Below are positions 8,168 to 16,783 of a stretch of DNA of 64,000 nt, piece by piece. The DNA is from DAHUXN01 sp963729815 (GTDB lineage Bacteria > Acidobacteriota > Terriglobia > Acidiferrales > UBA7541): positions 1,178,001-1,242,000 of the forward strand of contig CAVSPU010000002.1 of assembly GCA_963729815.1 (NCBI GenBank), given 5' to 3'. Positions within the stretch are counted from its first letter, which is position 1, and each line of letters opens with the position of its first letter. The notes beneath the pieces were generated by a model. The model was not told where the DNA came from. It saw nothing but the letters and a program-made list of their open reading frames with translations, and did no database searches. Position numbers and translations under genes: made by a program.

Positions 8168-10630
8168 CTACTCCGAATGCAACGCCTGCACGACGTCAAC
8201 CCGGGCAGCGCGGAGCGCGGGAAGAGCCGAGGCGATCACCGCGGCCGCGAGGATTACCGCAGCGGAAGCGATCAAAGGCAGCACGCCCGGCAGTTGCACG
8301 TCGGCAACGTACTTGCCAATCAAACGCGCGAAGGCAAAGCCAACCACGATACCGGTGGTCACGCCCAGGCTGGCGATCGCCAAGCCTTCCAAAAGGACGT
8401 TGGTGAGAATGTTGCGCGGCTGCGCGCCCAGAGCCATGCGAATCCCGAACTCACGCGTACGTCCACTCACGGAAAACGCGAGCACTCCCGCGACTCCGAC
8501 GACAGAAATCAGAAGCGCCACGGTGGCGAATCCGCCAAAGACGATGGCATTGAGCCGGTCGGGCGTCAGAATCTGCGCGCGAATGTCGCCCAGCGTGCTG
8601 GCCTGCTCGACGGGCTGATCCGACGACATCTGATGGATCATGCGGGTGATGGTGGGAACCAACGCGTACGGGTCGCTTTCTGTGCGCACGAACAGCCGAC
8701 CGCCCCAACCTTCTTGATCGTTTGGCTGATAGACCGTCATGACCGGCTTCGGGATAATGTTTTCATCGTCGAAGTCCGGCACGACCCCGACAATCCGCCG
8801 CGGATCACCGCTGATGCCGATGAATTTGATCACCCCGTCCGTCCACCACAAATGGCGGTTCAGGGCGACCTGTCCAGGGAATAATTTTTGCGCGACGCTC
8901 TCGCTGATGATGACCACGCGTTCGGCGCCATCGCGGTCGTTGTCATTGAAGTCGCGTCCCTCGAGAATCGGAATGCCCAGCGTTGCAAAATATCCCGGCG
9001 AAATGGAGCGGAACCGCGTGCGCCAATCCTCCTGGCCGTTTTCGCGCGGCGCGCCTTCGGCGGCGAACGTCAGACTGAAGCTGAGAAAGTTGGCGTCGCG
9101 CCAGGGAACGCCGAAGGCGGAAGAGACATGCTCGACTCCCGGAAGCGCGCTGACGTTGCGCTGGACGTCGCGATAAAAATCGCGCACCTGTTCCGGCGTT
9201 CGCCCGTAGGAGATCACGGGCAAGTCCATGGCGAGGACGTGCGCGGTGTCGAACGGCGCTTGTATCTTTTCGAGGGTCATGAGAGTCCGCAAGAGCGCAC
9301 CCGCGCCGGCGAGCAATAGAAACGAAGCGGTGATCTGCGTGATGGCAAAAATGCGCAGCCGCCGGGCGCTGCCGCTGGTCACGCGGACGCCGCTGCTCGC
9401 GAGCCCGAGCCCGCCGGACGCACCTGAGGAGGGCAGCCGCGGAACGTAGGCCAGGAAAACGGCGGCGATCAGCGCGAGCGCGATGCCAATCCAAACCAGG
9501 CTGGAATCGAGCTTGAGGTCGAGAGCGCGCACAGAGAAGCGCGAAGCGTAGCGGGCCAGCACAGCGACCATCGGCGCGGCGATGAGAACTCCCGCGAGCG
9601 CGCCGCTCCCGCACATCACAAGACTTTCGGCCAAAAGCGAACGGCGCAGCGCGGCGGTGGTTGCACCCAGCGCCGAGCGTATGGCCAGCTCGGATTCGCG
9701 GCGCACGGTTCGCGCCAAAATTAAGTTGGCGACGTTCGAACAGGCAATCACGAACAGCAGGCCGGCGGCGGCGAAGAGCACCCACAAAATAGTTCTCGCA
9801 TTCGAATTAATCTGGTCATGCAAGCGCGTCACGGCGATGGTGAAATGATACGCGGGCTTGTAAACCTCCGGATGCGCCGTGAGCATCCCCGCGTAGACGG
9901 CGGAAAGTTCGGCGCGGGCGGAATCAATCGTGGCGCCGGGAGCAAGGCGAGCGAAAACTTCCGTCATGCGATGTTCGCGTCCCTGGACCATGGTGGCGGA
10001 AAGATGATGCGGACTCGTGACGATGTTGGCGATGATCTGCGTTTCCACCGGATAAGGCACCGAGGGCTCTAAAACGCCGATGATGACGGCGGAGCGCGTG
10101 CCGGCGATGCTGTCCAAACGGACGTTCTTCCCAATCACGGTGGAATCGGAATGCAGCGCCGTGGTCCAGAAGCGATAGGTGAGCACGATCGCGCCGGATG
10201 CGTTGGGGCCATCGTCGCCGGGGCCAAGCAAGCGACCGAGGACTGGGCGGAGACCCATCACGTCGAAATAATTGCCGTCCACAACGCCGGCGTGGATCTC
10301 ACGCGGAGTGCCGAGGCCCACAATAGTGAAATCGATTTGGGAAAAAGTGCCGAGTTCCTTGATGGTCTTCAGGTTGCTGCCGATGTCCTGAATTTCGGGA
10401 ATCGAGAAGGTCGTATTATCGGCGCCGATGCCCGGGGCGCTCTGGCGAACGTAAAGCAAGCGATCTTCGTCGCGATTGGCGAGCGGACGCAGGAGCACGC
10501 CGCGAACCACGCTGAAAATGGCCGCGTTCGCGCCGATGCCGAGAGCCAGGGTGACGGCCACGGTGAGCCACAACGCGCGGGCTCGCGACAGAGAACGTAT
10601 GGCAACTTTCAAATCGTGAAGAAATCGCAT
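8168..10630 (-). CDS. Orphan ABC permease (ADOP type, MacB/FtsX duplicated)
   Basis: 820 residues, the usual length for acidobacterial duplicated orphan permeases. N-terminal signature FLHDLKVAIRSLSRARALW, membrane segment at about 20-42, MacB periplasmic core (about 45-265), FtsX membrane unit (about 280-400), a second core (about 430-650) starting with ITASFLLLAGAGALLRTL, and a second FtsX unit (about 690-805) with VLAFSVSGRTREFGIRMALG. MacB-type permeases act as mechanotransmitters with an ATPase; here no ATPase is adjacent, as is typical of this class. The start has a GAGGAGG site. No PadR gene is directly attached. Confidence 0.9.
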   Translation of the reverse strand: MRFLHDLKVAIRSLSRARALWLTVAVTLALGIGANAAIFSVVRGVLLRPLANRDEDRLLYVRQSAPGIGADNTTFSIPEIQDIGSNLKTIKELGTFSQIDFTIVGLGTPREIHAGVVDGNYFDVMGLRPVLGRLLGPGDDGPNASGAIVLTYRFWTTALHSDSTVIGKNVRLDSIAGTRSAVIIGVLEPSVPYPVETQIIANIVTSPHHLSATMVQGREHRMTEVFARLAPGATIDSARAELSAVYAGMLTAHPEVYKPAYHFTIAVTRLHDQINSNARTILWVLFAAAGLLFVIACSNVANLILARTVRRESELAIRSALGATTAALRRSLLAESLVMCGSGALAGVLIAAPMVAVLARYASRFSVRALDLKLDSSLVWIGIALALIAAVFLAYVPRLPSSGASGGLGLASSGVRVTSGSARRLRIFAITQITASFLLLAGAGALLRTLMTLEKIQAPFDTAHVLAMDLPVISYGRTPEQVRDFYRDVQRNVSALPGVEHVSSAFGVPWRDANFLSFSLTFAAEGAPRENGQEDWRTRFRSISPGYFATLGIPILEGRDFNDNDRDGAERVVIISESVAQKLFPGQVALNRHLWWTDGVIKFIGISGDPRRIVGVVPDFDDENIIPKPVMTVYQPNDQEGWGGRLFVRTESDPYALVPTITRMIHQMSSDQPVEQASTLGDIRAQILTPDRLNAIVFGGFATVALLISVVGVAGVLAFSVSGRTREFGIRMALGAQPRNILTNVLLEGLAIASLGVTTGIVVGFAFARLIGKYVADVQLPGVLPLIASAAVILAAAVIASALPALRAARVDVVQALHSE

Positions 10631-10866
10631 GTTCCCTCCTCGACTGGAATACTTCCTTTAAGAATCTTGCGCATTGGTGATCCTCCGCGCAGGGACTCGG
10701 GGAAATGAATCGGCCAAGCCGAGGGAAAATCCCCAGCGTGGCGAAATCCCAGCGGTGAGCCTGCCCAGGAAAGCGGTGATATGCAATACCCACTTGAGGC
10801 GTATTTGATATGGCCATTATGACTCCGCCCAAATCAAGAGAGTTCCGTCGATCACCCCTCATTTTG

Positions 10867-11187
10867 CTAACCACCGGCGATGGCGCCAACGACGAGAAAC
10901 GGCTCCGCTCCGGATGCGACGGCTTCGGGAAGCGGCGCGTCTGGCGATTCATGAGACAAATCCTGCGCGCAGGCGAAGAAGCGCACGTAGGGACGGCGCT
11001 CTTTCGTGTCATGGTCGCGGATCGTGCCGCACAGCATGGGATAACGCGCCTCGATGGCGTCGAGGACAGCGCGCAGCGTGACCTGGCCCTCGACGTCGAG
11101 CCGCACTTCCCTATCGACATGCGCCAGCGTGCGCAGATGGGGCGGGAGCTCGACTCGAATGCTTGCGCGCTTCGCTGATTGAGTCAT
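10867..11187 (-). CDS. MoaD/ThiS-like ubiquitin-fold sulfur-carrier protein
   Basis: 106 residues. Beta-grasp pattern: IRVELPPHLRTLA, VRLDVEGQVTLRAVLDAIEA, and a C-terminal FLVVGAIAGG ending in Gly-Gly immediately before the stop, the residues adenylated and thiolated in MoaD and ThiS. A stretch with VRFFACAQDLSHESPDAPLP replaces the usual short central loop. No moaE, thiG or E1-like gene is nearby; its partner in the operon is a six-Asp-box beta-propeller protein 29 bases upstream. Start has a GAGGA site. Whether it donates sulfur or modifies proteins is unknown. Confidence 0.75.
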   Translation of the reverse strand: MTQSAKRASIRVELPPHLRTLAHVDREVRLDVEGQVTLRAVLDAIEARYPMLCGTIRDHDTKERRPYVRFFACAQDLSHESPDAPLPEAVASGAEPFLVVGAIAGG

Positions 11188-11216
11188 CGTCTCGTTTCCT
11201 CAAGCCGCGGCGAAAA

Positions 11217-12407
11217 TCACGCCAGCGTCTGGACTTCGACGGAAAGGACGGCTGGAAGATCGCGCACGATGGGCGACCAATTGTCGCCCGCATCGGGCGA
11301 GACATAGACCTGCCCGCCGGTGGTGCCGAAGTAGATGCCGCATTTATCGAGCGAATCGACGGCCATGGCGTCGCGCAAGACATCCACGTAACAATCGCGA
11401 TCCGGCAAGCCCTTTCCAAGTTCCTGCCACTCGTTCCCGCCGGTGCGGCTGCGATAAACGCGAAGTTTTCCATCCATCGGGTAATGCTCGGAGTCACTCT
11501 TGATGGGGACGACGTAGATGGTTTCGGGTTCATGCGCGTGAACATCGATGACGAAACCGAAATCGGTGGGCAAGTTGCCGCTGACTTCGGTCCACTCGTC
11601 GCCGGCGTTGTCGCTGCGCATCACGTCCCAATGCTTCTGCATGAAGAGCACGCCTGGACGCGACGGATGCAGCGCGATGCGATGAACGCAATGGCCGATC
11701 TCCGCTTTCGGATCGGGAATGTAGTTGGAGCGCAGGCCTTGATTGATGGGCTTCCAGGTCTTGCCGCCGTCGTCGGTGCGGAAAGCGCCCGCGGCGGAGA
11801 TGGCGATGTATATGCGTTTTGAATTGCTCGGATCGATGAGAATGGTGTGCAGGCACATGCCGCCGGCGCCAGGCTGCCATTTCGGGCCGGTGCCGTGGCC
11901 ACGTAGGCCGGAGAGTTCCTTCCAATTCTGGCCGCCGTCAGTGGAGCGGAATAACGCGGCGTCTTCAATTCCAGCGTAAACAGTATCCGGCTCCGTCAAC
12001 GAAGGCTCGAGATGCCAGACGCGCTTGAATTCCCAGGGATGCTGCGTGCCGTCGTACCACTGATGGGTTGTGAGCGGCTTGCCAGTTTCGGCGGAGGTGT
12101 CGTAGACGAATTTGTTGCTCCCGACTTTGGGGGGCATGCCGCCGGCGGGAGCGGCCGGTTCGCCGGGAGGCGTGCCGGGTTGAATCCAGGTCTTGCCGCC
12201 GTCGTCGGAGCGCTCGATGACCTGGCCGAACCAGTCGCTGACTTGCGAGGCATAGATGCGATTCGGATCCACGGGAGAGCCTTTCATGTGAAAGACCGGC
12301 CAGCCCGCGAAGTGCGGGCCGCTGATGTCCCACTTCTCGCGCTTGCCGTCGGACGTCATGACGAACGCGCCCTTGCGCGTGCCGACCAGAACTCGTACTT
12401 TGCTCAT
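11217..12407 (-). CDS. BNR/Asp-box beta-propeller protein (sialidase-like fold)
   Basis: 396 residues without a signal peptide, hence cytoplasmic as far as can be seen. Six Asp-box type motifs are visible: SDDGGKTW, STDGGQNW, TDDGGKTW, SDNAGDEW, SRTGGNEW and SPDAGDNW, consistent with a six-bladed propeller. The sialidase Arg triad is not evident, so enzymatic activity should not be assumed. The start MSKVRVLVGTRKGAF has a good GGAG site. It is followed at 29 bases by the MoaD/ThiS-like gene, forming a two-gene operon. The upstream gap 12408-12725 (318 bases) contains only a short dispersed repeat near 12428-12480. Confidence 0.75.
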   Translation of the reverse strand: MSKVRVLVGTRKGAFVMTSDGKREKWDISGPHFAGWPVFHMKGSPVDPNRIYASQVSDWFGQVIERSDDGGKTWIQPGTPPGEPAAPAGGMPPKVGSNKFVYDTSAETGKPLTTHQWYDGTQHPWEFKRVWHLEPSLTEPDTVYAGIEDAALFRSTDGGQNWKELSGLRGHGTGPKWQPGAGGMCLHTILIDPSNSKRIYIAISAAGAFRTDDGGKTWKPINQGLRSNYIPDPKAEIGHCVHRIALHPSRPGVLFMQKHWDVMRSDNAGDEWTEVSGNLPTDFGFVIDVHAHEPETIYVVPIKSDSEHYPMDGKLRVYRSRTGGNEWQELGKGLPDRDCYVDVLRDAMAVDSLDKCGIYFGTTGGQVYVSPDAGDNWSPIVRDLPAVLSVEVQTLA

Positions 12408-12427
12408 CGATCGCTCCTTCGGAGTTT

Positions 12428-12480
12428 TTTCGATTGCGCTCTTACTGCTCGTCTTCCTGCTCCAATGACCGCTTCGGGCC
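12428..12480 (-). repeat. Dispersed repeat, copy A
   Basis: Read on the minus strand: GGCCCGAAGCGGTCATTGG, then AAGAGCGCAATCGAAAA. A shortened relative at 13562-13607 reads GGCCTGAAGCGAGCATTAGG then AAGAGCGCAATCAAAA and lies exactly where the truncated paralogue at 13604 loses its reading frame. Confidence 0.5.
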
Positions 12481-12725
12481 GTTGATACGAATTTTATTCA
12501 ATCGGGCCGAATTTGTCCTGCGGCTACCCGGATCCGTTTTTCGCTCCTCGGCGAAAGCTTATACAGCAACTCCGCCCGCAATTCTCACGCTCATTATACG
12601 GCCTGACTTCATTTACGCCGCCACGCTGGAAGCCGTTGAGAGCGAACTCCTCGAATACAACCTTGAGGATGCGCTCGCCCCTATATTCGAGCCCTGCTCT
12701 GATCGTTACTGTGGCCATAGGGGCT

Positions 12726-13493
12726 TTATTTGGTGAACGCGAGAGTGCCATCAGACCAATACGGCACAGGGATTGGGACGGTCCGCAGCGGCGGCAGCTC
12801 TTTGTTAAGCGGACTATCCGGTTTGTCAGGGTCCGGGAACCACATAGACGTCGAAGAAACAAGCGAGTTCGGATCGTTGGCGTCCAATTCAGCAGGATCT
12901 TTTATCGGCAAGAAAAGCATCACGTGGCATAAATTGTGTGAATGGCCTAGATGGGTAAGGTACGCATTCTTGGACATCATATAGCTCATCGCCCCCGGCT
13001 CCACCGGGGGAATCTCCTTCTTCGCATACGCTTCTTGAATGCCCGCGATGCGCCCTTTTACAGAGGTCACTCCAGCCAGCGTCATTTGCGTCAGTTTGTA
13101 AAAAATCGGCAGGATCGACCGCACAGCTGGTGGATTGAGGCAAATCGGCCCATTCTGCTTCGGACTCCAGACGTCATAAAAATCGATGCTGCCCGCCCAC
13201 GACGGCCCCGCCATGCACACAAAACCGTTTGTACCTTTGACCGCTGTTTCCCAGCCTTTGGACGTCAGCACCAACACAGACGCATCCTTTGAAATGCCCT
13301 CCGGAGCGGCGCTTCGCGCCAGCGCGATTGCCGCATTCCGATCCATTAAATACTGCGCAAGTGGCAGCATCTTCGGATAGGGCCTTTCTTCTGCAACCTG
13401 TGACTGCGCGCTCGCCGCCGTGCTCAGCAAACCTAGGAGCACGAGCACTCCCGCGATTCTGCTAGCAATCCTCACCCTCTTTGCAATTCGCAT
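12726..13493 (-). CDS. Secreted protein of unknown function (full-length paralogue)
   Basis: 255 residues with a signal peptide (residues 1-29, ending SAASAQ). The mature protein begins with YPKMLPLAQYLMDRNAAIAL and contains a WETAVKGTNGFVCMAGPSWA block, PICLNPPAVRSILPIFY and a PYWSDGTLAFTK tail. Three cysteines and two histidines (HLGHSHNLCH) could bind metal, but no known enzyme motif is seen. A GGAGG site precedes the ATG. A shorter paralogue lies 110 bases upstream on the same strand behind a TetR-type operator, so the two are probably co-transcribed. Confidence 0.7.
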   Translation of the reverse strand: MRIAKRVRIASRIAGVLVLLGLLSTAASAQSQVAEERPYPKMLPLAQYLMDRNAAIALARSAAPEGISKDASVLVLTSKGWETAVKGTNGFVCMAGPSWAGSIDFYDVWSPKQNGPICLNPPAVRSILPIFYKLTQMTLAGVTSVKGRIAGIQEAYAKKEIPPVEPGAMSYMMSKNAYLTHLGHSHNLCHVMLFLPIKDPAELDANDPNSLVSSTSMWFPDPDKPDSPLNKELPPLRTVPIPVPYWSDGTLAFTK

Positions 13494-13603
13494 CGTGCCT
13501 CCTTTTATCCCCTCAGTGCCAAATTTCCCCCGCCGTCATTCCAACCTCGAAAATGCTCCTTGGCAGTGTTTTGATTGCGCTCTTGCTACTCCTAATGCTC
13601 GCT

Positions 13604-13909
13604 TCAGGCCAAGGATCGTTCCACCAGGCATGCGAAGCCATTCGTGCCTTTGACGGCCGTTTCGTAACCGTGTTCACCGAGGACCAAAATCTCGGCGTCG
13701 CGGGAGATGGAGTTGGGCGCGGCGGTGCGCGCAAGAGCGACTTCGGCGTTGCGATCCGCCATCATGTATTCGTTGACCGGGGCCATTTTCGGATACGGCG
13801 ATTTTGCGTCCTGCGCCTGCGCGCTGGCCCCTGTCGTCACCAACAGCAACAATGCAAACGCGCCCGCCACGAGTTCTGCAAACCTCTTTCCCACGGTCTT
13901 CTTGCGCAT
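13604..13909 (-). pseudogene. Truncated paralogue of the 12726-13493 secreted protein
   Basis: About 101 residues: signal peptide ending ASAQAQ, then YPKMAPVNEYMMADRNAEVA and WETAV-equivalent YETAVKGTNGFACLVERS, which align with the first 100 mature residues of the downstream gene. The frame then stops at a TGA, where the paralogue continues for about 150 residues. The breakpoint coincides with a dispersed repeat (13562-13607). The promoter and signal peptide remain intact, so a short exported peptide may still be made. ATG 13924 is an alternative start. Confidence 0.6.
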
Positions 13910-13966
13910 GTTCGATCGCCTCATGTGCGCGTTAACCCAGAGCGGTATTGCCCAAATACTCACCAG

Positions 13967-13995
13967 AACATACCGACTGGTCGGTATGTTGTCAA
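13967..13995 (-). promoter_or_regulatory. Promoter with embedded TetR-type operator
   Basis: On the minus strand: TTGACA (13995-13990), 17-base spacer, TATGTT (13972-13967). A near-perfect inverted repeat with 10-base arms AACATACCGA / TCGGTATGTT around a 4-base centre (13967-13990) fills the spacer and both boxes. ACCGACnnGTCGGT-type palindromes are typical of TetR-family repressors. No tetR gene is in the window; the regulator must be encoded elsewhere. Confidence 0.65.
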
Positions 13996-14116
13996 CAGTT
14001 TCTGTATCCTATTTTTTTCTGCCGCGCCCCGCACAGCCACCAGCGCGAAGCTTCCTACTGCGATCGTCCTGATAATCTTTGGCTTCAATCGTTTTCTCCT
14101 TAGATAAAACCAAAAC

Positions 14117-14530
14117 TCAGCGCGACACGCGCAGCGGGATGAGTGCCCGAATGCGGCTGTCGCGCAGAAAAATTCCCAGCCAAGTCAAAATCCCGAAAAC
14201 CACTGGAAAAAAGATCAGCGGCACAGAACCTCCGGTATGGGCATTCGCAAAAGTTGCCCCTCCCAGATAGCCGGTGAGTAGAATGGCTCCCAAAACCGCG
14301 GTCGTCGGAATCACGTAGAGCAGCGTGCAAATCAGCAGCACCACGCCGATGATGACGATCTCCTTCACGGAGAATCCCGCCTTGGCAGATGCGGCCATCA
14401 CACTGGGCACCTTCATCACCTTCGTTACGCCATCGAAACACAAAAACAGGACCACCAGCGCCGAAATCACCCGGCCAGTCCAGAGCGCGCCCTTTGACGG
14501 AGCGATGGCTTCCATAACGGGTTGCATCAA
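14117..14530 (-). CDS. DoxX family membrane protein
   Basis: 137 residues with four membrane segments: WTGRVISALVVLFLCFDGVT, IVIIGVVLLICTLLYVIP, TTAVLGAILLTGYLGGATF and PLIFFPVVFGILTWLGIFL. The FDGVTKVMKVP motif after the first helix is characteristic of the DoxX-like group. Family members have been linked to redox and thiol stress, but this one has no assigned role. It is the last of three minus-strand genes headed by the HxlR regulator at 15663. Confidence 0.75.
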   Translation of the reverse strand: MMQPVMEAIAPSKGALWTGRVISALVVLFLCFDGVTKVMKVPSVMAASAKAGFSVKEIVIIGVVLLICTLLYVIPTTAVLGAILLTGYLGGATFANAHTGGSVPLIFFPVVFGILTWLGIFLRDSRIRALIPLRVSR

Positions 14531-14628
14531 TCCTTACCTCCTGTGTTTTTGGATCGCCGAGAAGAGCCTGCGCCGCAGAAGATTGCTTTTATCCCCGCGA
14601 TCGCAGACTCAGGCTCTTCGGCGTTCCC

Positions 14629-15096
14629 TTACGCCTTCGCCGAGGCTGTCTGCTGCGGGCGCATCTGCTTCATGAATTCGCGCATCCGAGCAGCGTGGCC
14701 GGGCGAGCGCTTTTCCATCCAGACTTCAAAACTTTCCGCAGCTTTTTGGAGGTTCGCGCCGAAGCTCGGATTCGCAAACCGCTCGCGACACTCGGCAATG
14801 GAAGGCTTGAGGCGCTCCCAGACGCCGAACAATTCGCCATTGCTCTCGAAGAAAAGATCTTCGTGCATCAGGCCGTGATTCAGATACGAGCAGGCCATGT
14901 CCCAATAGGTCAGCACCATCATAAAGTTCGTGCCGCCGTCAGTCATCGGCGGGGCAATGCGCATGGCCTCTTCGAAGCTTTCGGCGTAAAAATTCTTGAC
15001 GAACCAATCGCGGGCCTGGCGAAGGCGAGCCTCGCGGCGCAGGTCGAAAATCTCCAATTGCATCTTGCCTTGCTCGTGCGTCGGTTTCGTTTCCAT
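14629..15096 (-). CDS. Hypothetical protein, DUF4760-like
   Basis: 155 residues, soluble and mostly helical. Central block MVLTYWDMACSYLNHGLMHEDLFFES and the later FGVWERLKPSIAECRERF resemble the DUF4760 group, a family of unknown function; I am only moderately sure of the assignment. Start at 15096 follows an AAGGAGAA site; the open frame extends 19 basic codons further upstream without a ribosome site. Lies between DoxX and HxlR genes on the same strand. Confidence 0.6.
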   Translation of the reverse strand: METKPTHEQGKMQLEIFDLRREARLRQARDWFVKNFYAESFEEAMRIAPPMTDGGTNFMMVLTYWDMACSYLNHGLMHEDLFFESNGELFGVWERLKPSIAECRERFANPSFGANLQKAAESFEVWMEKRSPGHAARMREFMKQMRPQQTASAKA

Positions 15097-15183
15097 GGTG
15101 CGTTCTCCTTTTCTTTTACCTCGATGTTTTTTCTTCCCTAATCTCTTGCCCAATTGAATTCAATCTTCCTGTCAGGCCCGTTT

Positions 15184-15663
15184 TCAATTCCCGTACACAC
15201 TCTGGTCGTCGAAGCTGGGAAGAAAGGGAGTTGGATCCCGTTCCTGCCAGCGGCGGCGAACTTCGGACAACACTGCAGCGCGATTGCTGGCCATTTTCGC
15301 CATGAGAGCGCACGGCGCTCCGGTTTCTTCGTGCTTGGCGCCCCAGATGAGCAGCTCCAGAAGGACTGGCGCGAGGTCAATTCCCTTCTCCGTCAAGCGA
15401 TAGGTGACGCGCCGGCGATCCGCTTTCTCCGCTTCCGAAGCGATGACGCCCGCCGTTTCGAGCTTGCGCAGACGATCCGCCAGAATGTTCGTGGCGATGC
15501 CCTCGCCGGATTCCTGAAACTCCGTGAACGTGCGGTAAGCGCGGACCATGAGATCTCGGATGATCAGCAAGGACCAGCGGTCGCCGAAAATCTCGAGCGA
15601 AACGCTCACGGGACAGCCGGAGCGGTGCTTGGGCTTGCGGCTCGTCCTGGGCTTTGCCGGCAC
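15184..15663 (-). CDS. HxlR family transcriptional regulator
   Basis: About 159 residues if it begins at GTG 15663. The HxlR winged helix spans about 15-110: CPVSVSLEIFGDRWSLLIIR, FTEFQESGEGIATNILADRL (recognition helix region) and YRLTEKGIDLAPVLLELLIW. Family members are small dimeric DNA-binding proteins, some sensing electrophiles or redox state. The open frame runs up to 15897 but crosses a strong palindrome (15685-15701) that looks like the operator, so an internal GTG start is more plausible. A conventional Shine-Dalgarno is not obvious at any candidate. Confidence 0.75.
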   Translation of the reverse strand: MPAKPRTSRKPKHRSGCPVSVSLEIFGDRWSLLIIRDLMVRAYRTFTEFQESGEGIATNILADRLRKLETAGVIASEAEKADRRRVTYRLTEKGIDLAPVLLELLIWGAKHEETGAPCALMAKMASNRAAVLSEVRRRWQERDPTPFLPSFDDQSVYGN

Positions 15664-15684
15664 AGGCGAAAAACTATCAACATC

Positions 15685-15701
15685 ACTTGCAGAATGCAAG
15701 T
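15685..15701. promoter_or_regulatory. Putative HxlR operator
   Basis: Perfect 7-base inverted repeat ACTTGCA-GAA-TGCAAGT. It lies just upstream of the HxlR start and 195 bases from the divergent cytochrome c gene. Palindromes of this composition upstream of an HxlR gene usually mark its own binding site; assignment here is by position and symmetry. Confidence 0.55.
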
Positions 15702-15896
15702 CATATTTGTGAGCCTTCGCCGAAGGACTTTTCGAACGCGGTCCGAAGCTCAACGAGACGCGAGCCACAAACCACTTGGCCCATTGAAATCTGTCGCGCG
15801 GCCTTGATGTACCATAGGGCGGAGCTTGTGGCGAAACGCTTGGGCGGAGCCTACAGTCGCGGGAGGTATTCCGCACAGCGTTGATAGGAGGGAACA

Positions 15897-16439
15897 ATGA
15901 AGGGATTTATCCTCGGAGTGCTGGTCACGATCGCGGTGATCGTAGTCGTGGGGCTTTTCGTTGCGGAGACGGGCCGCCTCAACATGCGCGCGGATAATCC
16001 TCCATCGAGCATTGAGACACGCCTCGCGGGACATGCGATGGACGAGAGCGTGGCGCGTAGCGCGCCGCAACTCACGAATCCCCGGCAGCCGACCGACGCA
16101 AACTTGATCCACGGCGCGACGATTTATTTCGACCACTGCGCGCTGTGCCACGGCGATCCCGTGCATCCGCGTTCGCCGCTCGCGGACACTCTCAATCCCC
16201 CGCCGCCGCAGTTCGTGGAAGACGAACCGGACATGCCCGAATACCAGAATTACTACATCACCGTGCACGGCGTTCGCTGGACAGGCATGCCGGGCTGGAA
16301 AAACGTGCTGAAAGACGACGAGATCTGGGACGTGGTGACGTTCCTCTCGCACATGGGGAAATTGCCGCCCGCGGCGAAATCGGTGTTTGCGCTGCAGGGT
16401 CAAGCAGCCGCGACGGCGCCGGAGAAGGCGTCAAAGTGA
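15897..16439 (+). CDS. Membrane-anchored class I cytochrome c
   Basis: 180 residues. An uncleaved N-terminal anchor (FILGVLVTIAVIVVVGLFV) is followed by a periplasmic haem domain with the CALCH haem-binding motif near residue 81 and a likely distal Met ligand in GMPGWKNVL. The C-terminal helix WDVVTFLSHMGKLP is typical of small cytochromes c. It probably passes electrons between periplasmic or membrane partners that cannot be identified here. AGGAGGGAAC gives a strong ribosome site. The stop overlaps the GTG of the next gene. Confidence 0.85.
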   Translation: MKGFILGVLVTIAVIVVVGLFVAETGRLNMRADNPPSSIETRLAGHAMDESVARSAPQLTNPRQPTDANLIHGATIYFDHCALCHGDPVHPRSPLADTLNPPPPQFVEDEPDMPEYQNYYITVHGVRWTGMPGWKNVLKDDEIWDVVTFLSHMGKLPPAAKSVFALQGQAAATAPEKASK

Positions 16440-16693
16440 AGGGCTGGCGCAGGGAACCGGTGAAGCGAATCCGCGCCGGCAAATCGTTTTCGCTACTCGT
16501 ATTTTTGTTCTTGTTCGTCGTCGGGGGCGGCTGCGCGGGGCTGGCAATCAGCCTGGTGCTCGTGAAGCTGAAATTGCTGGCTGATCCTGCGGGCCAGACC
16601 GTGATTTTCTTGCTTGTGTGGGTGCTCGGGCCTCTTGCGGGATTTATTGGGTTCATTTTCAGATTTGGGAAACGCCTGAAAGAAGGAAATTGA
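16436..16693 (+). CDS. Small two-segment membrane protein coupled to cytochrome c
   Basis: 85 residues from a GTG that overlaps the cytochrome stop (GTGA), so translation is coupled. Two hydrophobic helices (LLVFLFLFVVGGGCAGLAISLVL split by a glycine-rich centre, and IFLLVWVLGPLAGFIGFIF) with a basic N-terminus and C-terminus. No family recognised; the arrangement suggests an accessory subunit of the cytochrome (inference). Confidence 0.55.
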   Translation: MKGWRREPVKRIRAGKSFSLLVFLFLFVVGGGCAGLAISLVLVKLKLLADPAGQTVIFLLVWVLGPLAGFIGFIFRFGKRLKEGN

Positions 16694-16783
16694 AGTCAGA
16701 TTCACGCGTTGAAACACGATTGGGCAAAGAACAACTGCCTCAGGTCAGTTTGCGCGAAAAATGTGCAAGTGGGCGCGGCGACG

